DNA from: Branchiostoma floridae
Lineage: Eukaryota; Chordata; Leptocardii; Amphioxiformes; Branchiostomatidae
Reading direction: 5' to 3'
DNA length: 64,000 nt
Assembly: GCF_000003815.2 (NCBI RefSeq)
Contig: NC_049984.1
Coordinates: 26,891,863-26,955,862, forward strand
Shown: positions 44,100-55,988 of the stretch, piece by piece
Position numbering within the stretch: the first letter of the stretch is position 1
How the letters are laid out: each line of letters starts with the position of its first letter
Program-made: the position numbers and the translations under genes
Notes under the pieces: generated by a model
The model's database searches: none
Seen by the model: only the letters and a program-made list of their open reading frames with translations
Told to the model about the DNA's origin: nothing

Positions 44100-45490
44100 T
44101 TGAAAAATACTGAGTGGGTAATTAAGATGTGAAATAGTTTCTTCTATATTATATTATATATTATATTATTATCTTCTAAAACGTGAAATAAAAGAGAACT
44201 AGATGTTCAGACAGTAATGCCCAGTTAAAAGTTACATACAGTACCACATTGCTTAGATTTAGAGTCATATTTAAATCGCTAGGATATATAGAAAAGAATG
44301 GGCAAAAAGCTAGAATCGCTAGGGGGAATTGCACTACCGTACGTTCCACCACCCAGGCCATCTTGCACGGGCTGGAAAGTGCAATCCAGACAAGGGAACA
44401 TCGTAACACCGTGGCCAGGGCAACACTGCAGTACGATTAAACATATACTTTTAGCATCAGAGACAAAGTCACATTGTCTGTATGCCTAAACTCCGATACC
44501 CTTGATAATACCAATAATATATGAATTCCACGTTTATGTTAACCCTTAAAATAACTATCTTTAAAAACCTGAAAAGCAATCATTCCCTATTTCATTCTCA
44601 GGAACACTCACTTCTACACGTTTTTTGTGTAGCAGTCGCGGTTAGTGGACTTTGGCAGCCCGCCCAGTGCCAACTGCGGCGGACGTTAAACGACAAAGCC
44701 GCACGGACGCAACAATGTATATGTATATTGGTAAAGTAACACTTTTAGCATTCATCTACATAATCTTACTTTAATCATACAGTCACTGTCTCAATTGTAT
44801 GTGTATTTTTGTGTTTGGACGCTTGACACAGTATAAGAGACACGTTTCTTCTGTGACGTCCCGTTCCCGCGTTTTCTATGAGTCTACGTGTGTTCATCGC
44901 TGTTTCTTTTGCTCAATTTTTTTTTGTTCTAACGTCATTGCCTGATAGCAGGGTAGTTTGAATTCTTTAATTTGTTTTCAACATAGCTATAACTAATAAG
45001 GTTGCCGTCAACTTGATAAAGTGACGATATCGTCTCAGCTTCATTCTTTCGTCAAACGTCAAGTCTTAGACGTGGGTCACTGATATTCAATCATCGGTTT
45101 CCCATCATCACACTTAGTCAGCTGCACAGTACATTCACTTCATGTCTTGAAAAGAACAAGCAGTTGGAGATGTAAGGCTACAATATCATTTTCGAGGCCG
45201 CATATGGAGTTCTCGCTGTCTGACCAACGCTAATTATTTCCGTCACGTGGGTCACAACACAGACGTAGAGAGCGGATCGCATCCAAACTACATGCACAAA
45301 CGTTCATGTTGAAAAGAGATCAAACTATATTTGGAATTTCATCAGCCAATTGATTAGTTTAATGCATTTTAAAGTCAGGACGTCTGCTTTATCCAGTTTA
45401 TCCGCTTGATAGGATTTTAACCAAAAACTTTGCCACACATTCCTGTGCCATCCTGAGAAGATCCCGCGCATTTCCAGATTCTACCTAAGC
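44100..45490. other. Spacer
   Basis: One plus-strand frame (44281-44440: GNCTTVRSTTQAILHGLESA) is protein-like but unplaced. An AT microsatellite lies at about 44148-44175. No other features. Confidence 0.3.
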
Positions 45491-45694
45491 TCCCGTGTTT
45501 TCTCATTTCCCCTGCAAATTTACCTCACCATTATCACATCATGGAGGACGAGACCACAAGGGACATTTGTCTTCGGTAGACAAAAGACCAAGTCGACATG
45601 CTCAAGGGTTATTTTGTCTTCAATGGATGGGACTGGATCGAAATCCCCCTTCCTCCCGATTTTTGTTACGAAACCCTGTTGATGTCGAAATTGT

Positions 45695-45794
45695 NNNNNN
45701 NNNNNNNNNNNNNNNNNNNNNNNNNNNNNNNNNNNNNNNNNNNNNNNNNNNNNNNNNNNNNNNNNNNNNNNNNNNNNNNNNNNNNNNNNNNNNN
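45695..45794. other. Assembly gap, 100 N
   Basis: A standard-size gap directly before a 27-bp tandem array, so the array probably caused the break. Confidence 0.99.
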
Positions 45795-45945
45795 CGACCG
45801 GCGTCTTCAGCGCAACTCGCGACCCGGCGTCTTCAAGCGCAACTCGCGACCCGGCGTCTTCAAGCACAACTCGCGACCCGGCGTCTTCAAGCGCAACCCG
45901 CGACCCGTCGTCTTCAAGCACAACTGGCGGTCGTCACCCGGTGGC
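45795..45945 (+). repeat. 27-bp minisatellite
   Basis: About five units of GCGTCTTCAAGCGCAACTCG plus CGACCCG. The period is a multiple of three, so it encodes a nine-residue repeat (RLQAQLATR in one frame). A run of sixteen C follows at about 45983-45998. Confidence 0.9.
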
Positions 45946-46211
45946 TTCGTCTTCCGCACCCCCGGATCCGCAGACCACCACCCCCCCCCCCCCCCCCGGA
46001 AATGAACGATGCGGAATGCCCCAACTAAAAAGGCCCCTTATGATTTCCTTTGAAAGGACATTTCATGTGAACGCGTGCCTTATATCGCATTACTTCGGGT
46101 CAAACGAGGAACTTTAAATATCTTGAGAAAAAATTGCTCGATGTTCAGTCATGACCTCGAGGCCATAGCCTACGTGGTTATGATGAGCAGATTATTGCAG
46201 AAAATCATCCA

Positions 46212-46626
46212 ATGCTTTTATTTGTTGTAATGGATAAGGGTTACGGCATTCTTTTTGGCCCAAGTACAACATGTTTGCAGCTTTACCAAGAAGTCGATGA
46301 GTTGGACAAAAAATTGCCAGTGTACCAGGATGGTTGCAAGATGCATACTGTGGCTGGGCTTAGCATTGAAAAAGAATCAGGGTTTAGACCTGTACTTAAG
46401 AAGATGAGTTCTTTCTGCAGGTATATACTTTACATTTGATGGTAGGCACCATTTCCAATTGGGAATTCATTATGACGCCCAGCATCGCAAGAAAGCGAAG
46501 GGGGTAATCAGAAAAACGCAGAAAAAAATGAAACAAAAAAACAAGACAAGTAAAACAGAAGAGTCCAAAGCACCAACCAAAGAAAGCAGACCGCAACATA
46601 GCGTGAAGTTCAACAAAGTAAAGTAA
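46212..46626 (+). pseudogene. Unrecognised exons with lysine-rich tail
   Basis: Exon-like frame one (46212-46420) contains LFGPSTTCLQLYQEVDELDK and ends before TTTCTGCAG. Frame two (from about 46423) reads IYFTFDGRHHFQLGIHYDAQ, then a basic tail with KKMKQKNKTSKTEESKAPTK, ending at TAA 46624-46626. The tail could be a nuclear-localising C-terminus. Family unknown. Confidence 0.35.
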
Positions 46627-46825
46627 ACACAAGGACGATACTACAGCAGACTAACCTACTCCAAACCGGACTGTCCGTCAGAGGTATGTGCGAATGTTGT
46701 ACCTGAGCTCGAGCTTAGTTTCGTCACCTTTCCTGCCACCAGATGCCTTACGATGACGACTCAACTGTGTTTGACTCCTTGTGCTCGTATACGTAATGTT
46801 GTTGATGGTCCTGGTGATGGTAAGA

Positions 46826-46874
46826 CCCTGATGCCGACGAATAAACTACTGCCATTTGTTCGTCGGCATCAGGG
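46826..46874. repeat. Perfect 16-bp stem, 17-base loop
   Basis: CCCTGATGCCGACGAA (46826-46841) is exactly complementary in inverted order to 46859-46874. The stem is GC-rich and stable. No poly-A signal or known terminal motif is adjacent. Confidence 0.9.
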
Positions 46875-47241
46875 CCATGCCTCCTCGTAATATAGAGCTC
46901 GCCGACAACTCGGCCGAGCTAAATTCTTGATTTGTAAAGGGGGCTTAAGGACTGCCGTTGGAAACTTTCGCAAAAGCATTTCAAACAAAGTATTCCCGAG
47001 TTAGGTGAAAAATGCAAATAGAGCTTCTATCTAATAGGAGTGAAGATAACTTTGTAGATATCACTTAAGTTAACATATACCATGCAAGAATTAGGTCGAT
47101 TCCGACGCAAAACAACAATAGTGCAGGTTGCGAGTGGTTATAATGCACATGCTCTTAAACCACAACCAAAACTGACAGAGTGAGGAACAACCGGCAACAT
47201 AAAACAAGAATCCGCGTGTGTATAGAAACGTACACTGGAAT

Positions 47242-47690
47242 ATGGCAGCCGGCTTTGGGGACGCCAGGGTCAAGTTAGAGGGAATAAGTAAGGAAATAGG
47301 GTCACGGATAGACGCAGAGGTAGGTAAGAGACCCAGTATTCACGCCAGATATGGGACCCCTGACTGAACTGATGGGTTCCTCCCGCGTACCCCGTCTAAC
47401 TCCCCTCCCCCACTCCACAGACGTCGGTCCAGAACTCTTCTCCGCTCCGGAACCGTTGGGCACCTCCTGCATGTCAAACGAACAACCCACCTTAGTTGTC
47501 CACACCGATCAAAAACTGCTTAAATTCTTGTCTCGACTTGTCTCTTTTTTTCGAGGATTGGTTGGACGGAGTAGATGGGGCACTGAACACGTGGAGAGGC
47601 ACGCAGGACCAGAGGGCGCGCCTGATTTGGACAAATTTGGAGAGGGAGGCAATACAAGAAGTTAACGTCCTGTAGCTGCGGGACCGGGGG
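47242..47690 (+). pseudogene. Gag-like fragment (tentative)
   Basis: A short frame MAAGFGDARVKLEGISKEIG (47242 on) is followed by a Pro-rich frame (47351-47545) that reaches VVHTDQKLLKF. After a frame change FEDWLDGVDGALNTWRGTQ and RARLIWTNLEREAIQEVNVL follow, ending at TAG. The KLLKF...FEDWL...LxTW...RARLIWxxLExEA pattern recalls retrotransposon gag capsid segments, but could equally be another transposon protein. Confidence 0.3.
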
Positions 47691-48254
47691 GATCTCCAGA
47701 AATTTTTACACACCTGATCCCCACAATGTTCTAACAAAAGGCACAGAGAGTGGTAGGCTGAGGAGTGAGGTTAGCCACACTGTTAACAAGTGGTTGAAAA
47801 AAGTTATCTATGAATATTATAACAATATTGTCAACACTGTTTCTTACTGTTTTTAATTTCCATTGTTTTCAGCATGTCGCTCTATACATCCATGCAATAG
47901 TATACCATATGACTCAGTTCTTGCGGACGTACAAGTACATAAACGACCTTTCCTGTGACAGTGTTAAGCGGATATGCATATTGTAATACATCTGTACAGG
48001 GCAGGAATGTACAGGACAGTTCATGGAATACGACAACCGTGACCTATTTGCGGTGATCAATGAGCTGGACAGAAAAAAGTCAAATTTAGGACCGAATGTG
48101 GCACAATGAAGAGCCACCACGCAAGCTTTGGCAGATATAGTATACTAAATTACAAATGAGACTGGCTGAAACTTGGTCCTCTAGGATTAGTTAGGAAGGC
48201 TTTGAGTATGACTGGAGCCTACGTTAAGACCACCCCGCTGACAAACGGGGACCG

Positions 48255-48585
48255 TTCATCAAAACCATGACCCTGCATAGTGATGGAACAAGCCGAGACC
48301 AGGTCAAGTATGCGGACTATGAAGTTACAACGGGCACTGGGAAGACCAGGTTGGCAGGCATACTCGTCATGCCATCCTGGGAGTCCGGCTGGAAGGTCTA
48401 TAGAAGGTCATCATCAAGAAAGTGGCACAGCTGACGAACACATCTCACACTCAGAGTACAACAACATTTGAAAAACAGCTTATTTCAAAACTCAAAAATG
48501 GGACACGGAGCAGCCAACCAGAAGCACCCGATGAGCTGCTCCAGTGCTACAAGACTTATGCATTTTTAGTAATACGACAGTAGAA
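48255..48585 (+). pseudogene. Transposase-like fragment with LHSDGTSR motif
   Basis: The frame reads KTMTLHSDGTSRDQVKYADY then EVTTGTGKTRLAG. After a shift KVIIKKVAQLTNTSHTQSTT and ISKLKNGTRSSQPEAPDELL follow. The LH-x-DGTSR core matches the fragment at about 10860. The two copies define a multi-copy family whose first catalytic Asp may be in this motif. Confidence 0.4.
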
Positions 48586-48708
48586 AGGTAGAGACTGCTT
48601 TTTAGGTAGGTACCTATCAGACTCAGAGTAATGAGGCTTTTGTGTTGGTCATGTCCTCAAAAAAATTTTATACTTTATAAGTAAAACAGCACTTTCATGC
48701 TTTCCAGG

Positions 48709-49146
48709 TTGACCTCTTTGACTCTGATCCGGATGAACTGCCAGATATAGAAGATCAGGACACAAGAAGATCCACACCCCTGTTGCCGACTTCAGCCCCC
48801 CAACGAATCCCGCCTGGACGAATCATAGCACGCCGACCAACATCTGTCGTGGCCCGCCAGTCAACTTCCAACCGACGCCCGTCAGCCTCAATGTCACGTC
48901 CATCAATGTCACACCCACCATTCTCCATGCTATGTCCATCTTCCATGTCACACACACACCTAACGTTCGTCCGCATCTACCTCTCGTCCACCCGCGTCCA
49001 CCTCTTGTCCACTCGCGTCTACCTCTCGTCCACCTGCGTCCGCCTCTCGTCCACCTGCGTTCGCCTCTCGTCCGCCCGCGTCCACCTGTCGTCCGCCTGC
49101 GTCCACCTCTCGAAAACCCGCATCTACCTCTCGCCCACCTCCGTAG
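48709..49146 (+). CDS. Acidic exon running into a 21-bp coding minisatellite
   Basis: After TTTCCAG the frame reads VDLFDSDPDELPDIEDQDTR then RSTPLLPTSAPQRIPPGR. From about 48970 a 21-bp tandem repeat (about eight copies) begins. In one frame it encodes STSRPPA heptads, in the upstream exon frame RVHLSST. The repeat period preserves all three frames. Function unknown; the exon is acidic and Ser/Pro rich. Confidence 0.4.
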
Positions 49147-49879
49147 TAAGCTTTTAATGATATGCCCCGTTCTAAACGTCGATTTGTCTAATCTGTTTCA
49201 GCTGGATGTAGAGTTGGCTTTGTACGTTGCCCCAGGTAAGCCAGATGCTTGAAGGAAATGCTGCCGAAGGAATCGGAACTGTTGATCCGCTTCGCAGCTG
49301 ATCAGAAGCTGTTGAAGAAGGAGCCACAAATGGGCAACTGGTCTGATGGTATGTTAACACACGTTTGAATCACCCATGTACATTTCCTTGTCCATTTGAA
49401 ACAATCTGTATCCCAACAAGTTGCGGGAGGATAAAGAGCTCATTCCGCATATGGCTGTAATTCAACAGTTCATGATAATATCAGCAACTGTTGTATTTCA
49501 GTGTTATAATGTTATTGCTAGCATATTCATCATCGGATTCCTGAAAGTGCATATTGCTTGATGTACTGACAATGGGTGAGGAAATATGAATGTAACTAAC
49601 TGATATCATTTTAAAATTTATACAAAGTGAGCCCAAGCTGTTGTTTGATGCCATGAAAAGTGAACTCAACATCACAGTGTTGCATATGTTAAAACTTAAT
49701 CGAAAAGGAAGCATTCTAAAACAACAAAGAAATGTTAACATCCCCTTGGTGAGGATAACATACAAATCTTCACTTGCATGCAGCTGGCCAAAATATGATA
49801 ACACTCGATATCCTATCAACAGACAGGAAGCTGAGGAAGGCACTGCATGTCCCTTTTCACAGCGATAATGCTGTCCATG

Positions 49880-50419
49880 CACGTGGGTCTTGACTACTGC
49901 AGACGGAAATGATGCGGTCTTCGATGGCACGCTAGAAAGGCGAGGGCTCAGACTCACAAGGAAAATCGACGTAGCAAAGATGTTCAGCCGTTTGGTCGAC
50001 AAACTACGCCATCAGGAGGCCCACACCCCTGAACAACTAATTAATATGATGCCAGAATGTAGCAGGTTTAGGGGTCTATATAACATCGGAGACTGGCTCA
50101 AGCCGTCGATGCCAAAAATAAAGGGACAATCCCAGCCCGGTCAGTTCCGATTCCGTTTAAGCAAGGAGGACCCTGATGTAGTTAGCATGTTTTACCGAAA
50201 GGGACAGGGCCAACCTTGGAACAAACGAAAAAAAAAATGAAATGTTTAAGAGATCAAGATCTGGAAAACCCGTTCGGCCTAAAGGAATACCAAAAACCTG
50301 TCTCCTTTCAAAATAGAAACATCGATGCCCAAAAACTATTAGATGAGCAGCTACCAAAATGGATCCCTTATCTTGACTCTGACCAGGAACAATTCGTGTG
50401 GGAAAATTATCTAGCCTAG
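49880..50419 (+). CDS. Two adjoining unrecognised frames
   Basis: Frame one (to 50240) reads TTADGNDAVFDGTLERRGLR, DVAKMFSRLVDKLRHQEAHT and FRFRLSKEDPDVVSMFYRKG. Frame two (50216-50419) reads NPFGLKEYQKPVSFQNRNID and continues to WENYLA. They overlap by 25 bases in different frames at an A-rich run (ACGAAAAAAAAA), so they are probably one protein with an indel in the run. No family recognised. Confidence 0.4.
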
Positions 50420-50429
50420 GTCAGATGAT

Positions 50430-51110
50430 GAAATCAGGTAAAAGCGCTACAGCTATGACATCATATTCTACAGTTGGGACAGGATGGGTCCTGACCAAGC
50501 TTCCACAGTACGTGGAACAAAACTGTGTTACGAGGAGTCAGCAGTCCCTGATGCTCTGAGAAGCCTGCTGGAGAAAGAGCAGGAGAACCCGGAGGTAACG
50601 GATTCTTGATGGAATGAACCTGTTGTGATATAACTATCTTTATAATCTGATACTGCATATATTGACATAATCATGATTAACGGGATGTGGAAAACCTGTA
50701 CATTGTCTACTGAGCTTTGCAGCAAGTGTTACTCTTCAGCATGATAACCTACAAGCAAGAAGGACTGAGATGTAGTCTGCCCAGTATACTTTAGTACCCT
50801 CTTTCCTGTGTTGGAGAGTGAGTACCAGTGAGAAAGAGGTGCGACAGGGGTGCTGCGTTTTCCACAGTGGGTACAATGTAGACTTTCAGGTAGCTTGTTG
50901 TTAGGTATTCTGTGGAATCTCTGTGTCAGTACCTGGAACGTTTCTTATTGCCCCCTGTATTGATCGTATTGTTAAATTACTAATAGATATGGGGCTTGAG
51001 GTTTTGTAGTTTTCTTTTAAAATTTAACTTGTTGAAGATATGTTTGCCATGTCGACTTTCTAGACTGGGAACTCATTTTCCTCGTCATTGTTAGCTGCTT
51101 TATGTTTTTT
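50430..51110. other. Spacer before the large gap
   Basis: A short frame (ESAVPDALRSLLEKEQENPE) at about 50530-50600, followed by a GTAACG donor-like site, is the only coding-like signal. Confidence 0.3.
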
Positions 51111-52051
51111 NNNNNNNNNNNNNNNNNNNNNNNNNNNNNNNNNNNNNNNNNNNNNNNNNNNNNNNNNNNNNNNNNNNNNNNNNNNNNNNNNNNNNNNNNN
51201 NNNNNNNNNNNNNNNNNNNNNNNNNNNNNNNNNNNNNNNNNNNNNNNNNNNNNNNNNNNNNNNNNNNNNNNNNNNNNNNNNNNNNNNNNNNNNNNNNNNN
51301 NNNNNNNNNNNNNNNNNNNNNNNNNNNNNNNNNNNNNNNNNNNNNNNNNNNNNNNNNNNNNNNNNNNNNNNNNNNNNNNNNNNNNNNNNNNNNNNNNNNN
51401 NNNNNNNNNNNNNNNNNNNNNNNNNNNNNNNNNNNNNNNNNNNNNNNNNNNNNNNNNNNNNNNNNNNNNNNNNNNNNNNNNNNNNNNNNNNNNNNNNNNN
51501 NNNNNNNNNNNNNNNNNNNNNNNNNNNNNNNNNNNNNNNNNNNNNNNNNNNNNNNNNNNNNNNNNNNNNNNNNNNNNNNNNNNNNNNNNNNNNNNNNNNN
51601 NNNNNNNNNNNNNNNNNNNNNNNNNNNNNNNNNNNNNNNNNNNNNNNNNNNNNNNNNNNNNNNNNNNNNNNNNNNNNNNNNNNNNNNNNNNNNNNNNNNN
51701 NNNNNNNNNNNNNNNNNNNNNNNNNNNNNNNNNNNNNNNNNNNNNNNNNNNNNNNNNNNNNNNNNNNNNNNNNNNNNNNNNNNNNNNNNNNNNNNNNNNN
51801 NNNNNNNNNNNNNNNNNNNNNNNNNNNNNNNNNNNNNNNNNNNNNNNNNNNNNNNNNNNNNNNNNNNNNNNNNNNNNNNNNNNNNNNNNNNNNNNNNNNN
51901 NNNNNNNNNNNNNNNNNNNNNNNNNNNNNNNNNNNNNNNNNNNNNNNNNNNNNNNNNNNNNNNNNNNNNNNNNNNNNNNNNNNNNNNNNNNNNNNNNNNN
52001 NNNNNNNNNNNNNNNNNNNNNNNNNNNNNNNNNNNNNNNNNNNNNNNNNNN
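51111..52051. other. Assembly gap, 941 N
   Basis: A sized gap. Open frames that cross it are meaningless. Confidence 0.99.
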
Positions 52052-52272
52052 GACTGGGGACCGCAGTTGATGCCGCAATGCATGAAAAGCACCTCGTTGA
52101 ACAAGCAAGTAAGAAAAAATTACTGTAACCATATTATCCAGTAGTACATTAATAACCATCGCCCAGTTGTTGCACAGATGCATAACAGTAAAAACATTAA
52201 GAATAGTAAAAACTCAAGCAGTCATCAAATGAAGCAAGACCTTAGTACATGTAGCATGTACAATTAGCTGTG

Positions 52273-52328
52273 GATTATGTAAATTGGTAAGTCACAACAT
52301 GATTATGTAAATTGGTAAGTCACAACAT
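52273..52328. repeat. 28-bp perfect tandem duplication
   Basis: Two adjacent identical copies of a 28-bp AT-rich unit starting GATTATGTAAATTGGTAAGT. A similar-size (28-bp) tandem pair with one difference lies at 58037-58092. Confidence 0.85.
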
Positions 52329-52458
52329 GAGACCGGCTCACATTAGAAAGGCAGTTGCGTATTGAGGAGAAATCTCCACGTCGTGAGAGCCCATTATGTG
52401 CAATGAAAGTGAGATAACAGTCAGTGCTACGGACAGTGAGTCTGAGTGATACCTGTGA

Positions 52459-53205
52459 TGCAGAAGAACAACACGAAACACAGATACAGTGTGTTGTAGA
52501 TATACCAGTCTGTCTACAAAACATCGACCCGTTGGCACGTAAGCTACACGAAGCCCAGCAGGCAGGGCTTGTACCAGAGGACAAAGCGTGAAGAATACAG
52601 TTTTCATCCAAAAGACCTGATACCTTTAAGTTATTATTATACCCAGTCTTAACTGCAGGTATGTGGACTTGGCTGGCTGCCCTAAATAAAATTATTGATT
52701 TTCAATCACATCTGTAAGTTGCGCCGCATCAGTGAACAACCATATATACTGAGCCGATGACATGGATAGTCCCAGACCGATGCATACCCTGAGATGGGCA
52801 TGTGGTACCTGAGGGAAGACCGATGTGGTCGTGGCAGCATTTACAATTGACAACCATGGGCAGAGAGCTGTAGTACACTCTCAGATAGACTTTGGGATCT
52901 GCACTGGAAGTTGTACTGGGTGATGTGCCTGTTGTAGAACAGCAAGACAAAATCAAGGCAAAGCTGAAGATGGCGCCAAGGAACAAGTGGATAAAGGCAG
53001 AATACAGCACCTGTGTAGCGCAAGTATCATATCAGTAGGCAACTTTACAGTATGGGAAAAGCACTTCATTGTTATACACTTCATAGGAGGACTGCAAACA
53101 GCGTCAGATATCAGGAATGATCAGGAGGCTTCTGCACTGGAAAAGAGAATCCGATATGCACAACACCTCTTGCGACATTTTGAGGTCGACTTGCACAAAC
53201 AATAA
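52459..53205 (+). pseudogene. Unrecognised exon remnants
   Basis: Protein-like frames are AEEQHETQIQCVVDIPVCLQ continuing to HEAQQAGLVPEDKA (52465-52591), LGDVPVVEQQDKIKAKLKMA (about 52915-53035), and QEASALEKRIRYAQHLLRHF to a stop at 53205. The last is a charged helical C-terminus. They may be exons of the gene that follows at 53596, but no splice chain was proven. Confidence 0.3.
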
Positions 53206-53595
53206 TTTGTATACTTTCATGTTTTCATACACTGTCTAAAGCATTGTATAGTGTTGGAACAACATTGCGTAAGGGGTTCTGATTAGCAACCTCTTATTAT
53301 TGCAGTTTTAATCTAATATTCGATGCATGGTGCCAACTAATTTCTACGTTTAAATATATACCAAGTACCAAGAGTGCAACATATGGTACAATTATATTTG
53401 ACCTATTTTCATACAAAGAACATGTACGGCTGTATTTGATTTTAACAAACAGAAGCCAGGAATGGCTAGCGTTACACATTTGCATTGACTTTTTAATTGA
53501 ACTTGACACGGAATTCTCGTGAAGTTCGCAAGATATGCTAGTAAATAACAGTCTCCTACCTAAAACACTTTAAATCATTTTCCCGCCCTCAATAG

Positions 53596-54624
53596 GAAAT
53601 GAAGGAGTTCGGCCCAAAACTTGCCCTCATAGAAGGCAAGTTGGATAAGCTGGACACAATCGAGAGAAAATTGGACTGGCTTACCGACAAGGTCAAGAAG
53701 CCGAAGCGTAAGGTAAGCCGCGCGTATAAGCCTCAAACTACAACCAAACATTCTTTGCTTAACTTCTATTCTATTGGCATTGGTTTAAGTTGAACGGCCC
53801 TTTCATCGCAATGTCCTGTCGTTAATTGGCTTGGGGTACGTTTGCTGAAGTCGTTGACTTCGAAAAAGTTAAATGAAAATGTAGACGTTCGGACTTAATA
53901 TTTGTTTATTTTGCTTTCTCAATTTTTTTTTTTTTTTTTTTGTTGGTCTGGAATTTATTGTCTTGTTTTTCTCATTACAGTTATCAGCGGTTGAGCTCCA
54001 GGGTGGTGATCGCATTCAGGCAGTACCGGTATGTGGCCACAAACATGGAGAGGCGGAACCGTGTGTACCGTGCGCTCAGTGGCCTCTTGACCTACGTACG
54101 TAGATTTCGTCTAAGTTTTCCATGGGGATTACCTATATTTTCCAACAAATTTTAATCCCATGATTTTCTTTGGGGAATTCTGCTTTGTTTACAAAAAAAT
54201 CTTGATTTGTTCTAAGGAAAGTATTCAGCATCAATGTCCTGTGATAATAGTAGTTCAAGCGTGAAGTGTGAATTACTTGTCCTTATAATTAGAGAAGTCT
54301 AATTCATTTTCTTTGATTGGTACACATTACCTTCTAATGTCCATGACATCATGCTGTATTATTGTTCTGTCCCAATTATCCATTCAAAGATAATTATTTT
54401 GTATTTTCACTAGAAAAAGAAATTCATTGTACACACTAATATGTCACTTGCAGGGGCTTCGACGCGCTGCTCCGGGCCACTATTACCTGTACAGCAGTGA
54501 GATTCTCAACATTGTCCGCGACTGTTACCCGTCTGGCGACGACGTTGACTGGATGCTCACCAACAGCAACAACAGTCCTACCGTGAACGTGGACGTGTCT
54601 GACCTGTTTGACGACAAGCCTTGA
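53596..54624 (+). CDS. Compact three-exon unknown gene
   Basis: Exon A (53596-53712, after CTCAATAG, donor GTAAGC) encodes a coil: EMKEFGPKLALIEGKLDKLD and IERKLDWLTDKVKKPKRK. Exon B (53981-54095) encodes RVVIAFRQYRYVATNMERRN and RVYRALSGLLTY, with donor GTACGTAG. Exon C (54454-54624) encodes GLRRAAPGHYYLYSSEILNI and an acidic DVSDLFDDKP end. B to C is in phase. A to B is not in phase with the best reading of B, so an exon may be missing or A is separate. Exon A has a paralogue at 58191-58313 with the same intron end upstream. No stop codon interrupts the exons. Function unknown. Confidence 0.5.
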
Positions 54625-55399
54625 AGTTTTCACCAACAGGCAACACCTCCACCATCTGATGTCCATTGTTTTTGGACTTTCTTCGCTTGAAAGTATTAGT
54701 TTTTCTTAGGTAGATAAAGGCTTTAGATATTTCTATAGTGACATATGCATAAAAACTATTACTGAAGTAACTGAATATAGTTTTGGAAGCGGTCAGACAT
54801 TTCAGATAGCATCCTCTATCTTTCTCAGTGGGAGCTATCCGAATCATCTGATATCTGTATTCTGTATATATCAAACTAAGGAATGTAAGCTATGAATATT
54901 TACAAGGTATAAAGCTCCTTCAACAGAGCAAGTCGTTCTTCCACATCTTCAGCCTGGCGACCCTTACTTGTTGTAAGCATACAGGATCCCCGAGAGAGCC
55001 CGCAGGGAGAAGGACTGGTAGGTATAGACATTGAGGTCATTTTGTACACCTACCTATAATCAACACATTTAGAATTTAGACTAACATTCAACTCACATCC
55101 TATCAGAAAACGTAGAAACATGTGACCAATCAGCCGAGACTAACCGGAAATGAACGATACAGGAATTCTGTATGTACGTCTGTAAACGAGTACTGGACCT
55201 CCATTTGACGTGGAAACACTTATCGGGAATAAAAGCGATGAGAAGTAACCCATTCCTATATGTCGCCATGGTGTACTAGAAATCCGACGGGAATGTATTT
55301 AGGTACGGTTCAGGTAAGTTTCTCCCTTTCAACCAGAAAACGGGAATGGAAGGGACATGTTTTTACTGGCAAACGTAATCATCCTACATTACCCAATTT

Positions 55400-55815
55400 T
55401 TACCCACTCATGGCTATTGCTGTTTGGGCGATTGGCCAAGCTCCAAAAGTGGAAGGCGGAGGATCAAAGTGGTTGGCCATCATGCGGAAATGATGAGGTC
55501 TACCTTTCGGGTCAATGTGAGCCTGGGTACTACTGTGGAGCAAAGGAGAAAGAGATGGTGCTGTAACAACTGACAAGAATGAGGAGAATGGTGAATGGGT
55601 TACGATCCACAACATTCGGTTGACACAAGAGGACAGAGAGCTCCTGCAGCTAGACCAATGGCTGAACTATGAACATGAACTGTGCCAGAGCTCATCAGGA
55701 AAGAATATCCATGCATTGAAACAATATCATCGGAAGGTCCCATCCGTCTCTGGTACTTCATCCGGAAGATGAACGACGAGCATCTTGATGAACGTGTTGT
55801 TGGCATTCAGAACTG
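55400..55815 (+). pseudogene. Ulp1/SENP-type protease N-terminal fragment
   Basis: Frame one reads WPSCGNDEVYLSGQCEPGYY and ends near 55560. The next frame reads NGEWVTIHNIRLTQEDRELL then QLDQWLNYEH, and a third, PELIRKEYPCIETI. The pattern LTxEDRxxLxxxxWLND-xHIN...L matches the start of C48 (Ulp1) cysteine proteases, with Asn-Asp changed to Asn-Tyr. The catalytic His, Asp and Cys lie further downstream in the family and are absent. Such domains are common in large DNA transposons. Confidence 0.5.
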
Positions 55816-55988
55816 AATTAAATGGTTCATAAGAGGTTTTAAAAAGAACCTTACAGTTACAGGAAAAAGTATCACACGTGGCGTGGAGGACTGCAAACTA
55901 CCTGTGTGAACATAAGAATAGCTATCTCTGTACACACTTACATATACACATTTAATCAATAACAACTCTTTACACCATTTCCCAATAG

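Noticed and set aside
45495..46028. ORFs spanning the second gap
   Set aside because: They cross 100 N of unknown true length and continue through a minisatellite.
51017..52183. Long open frames (up to 388 codons) on both strands
   Set aside because: They consist almost wholly of the 941-N gap.
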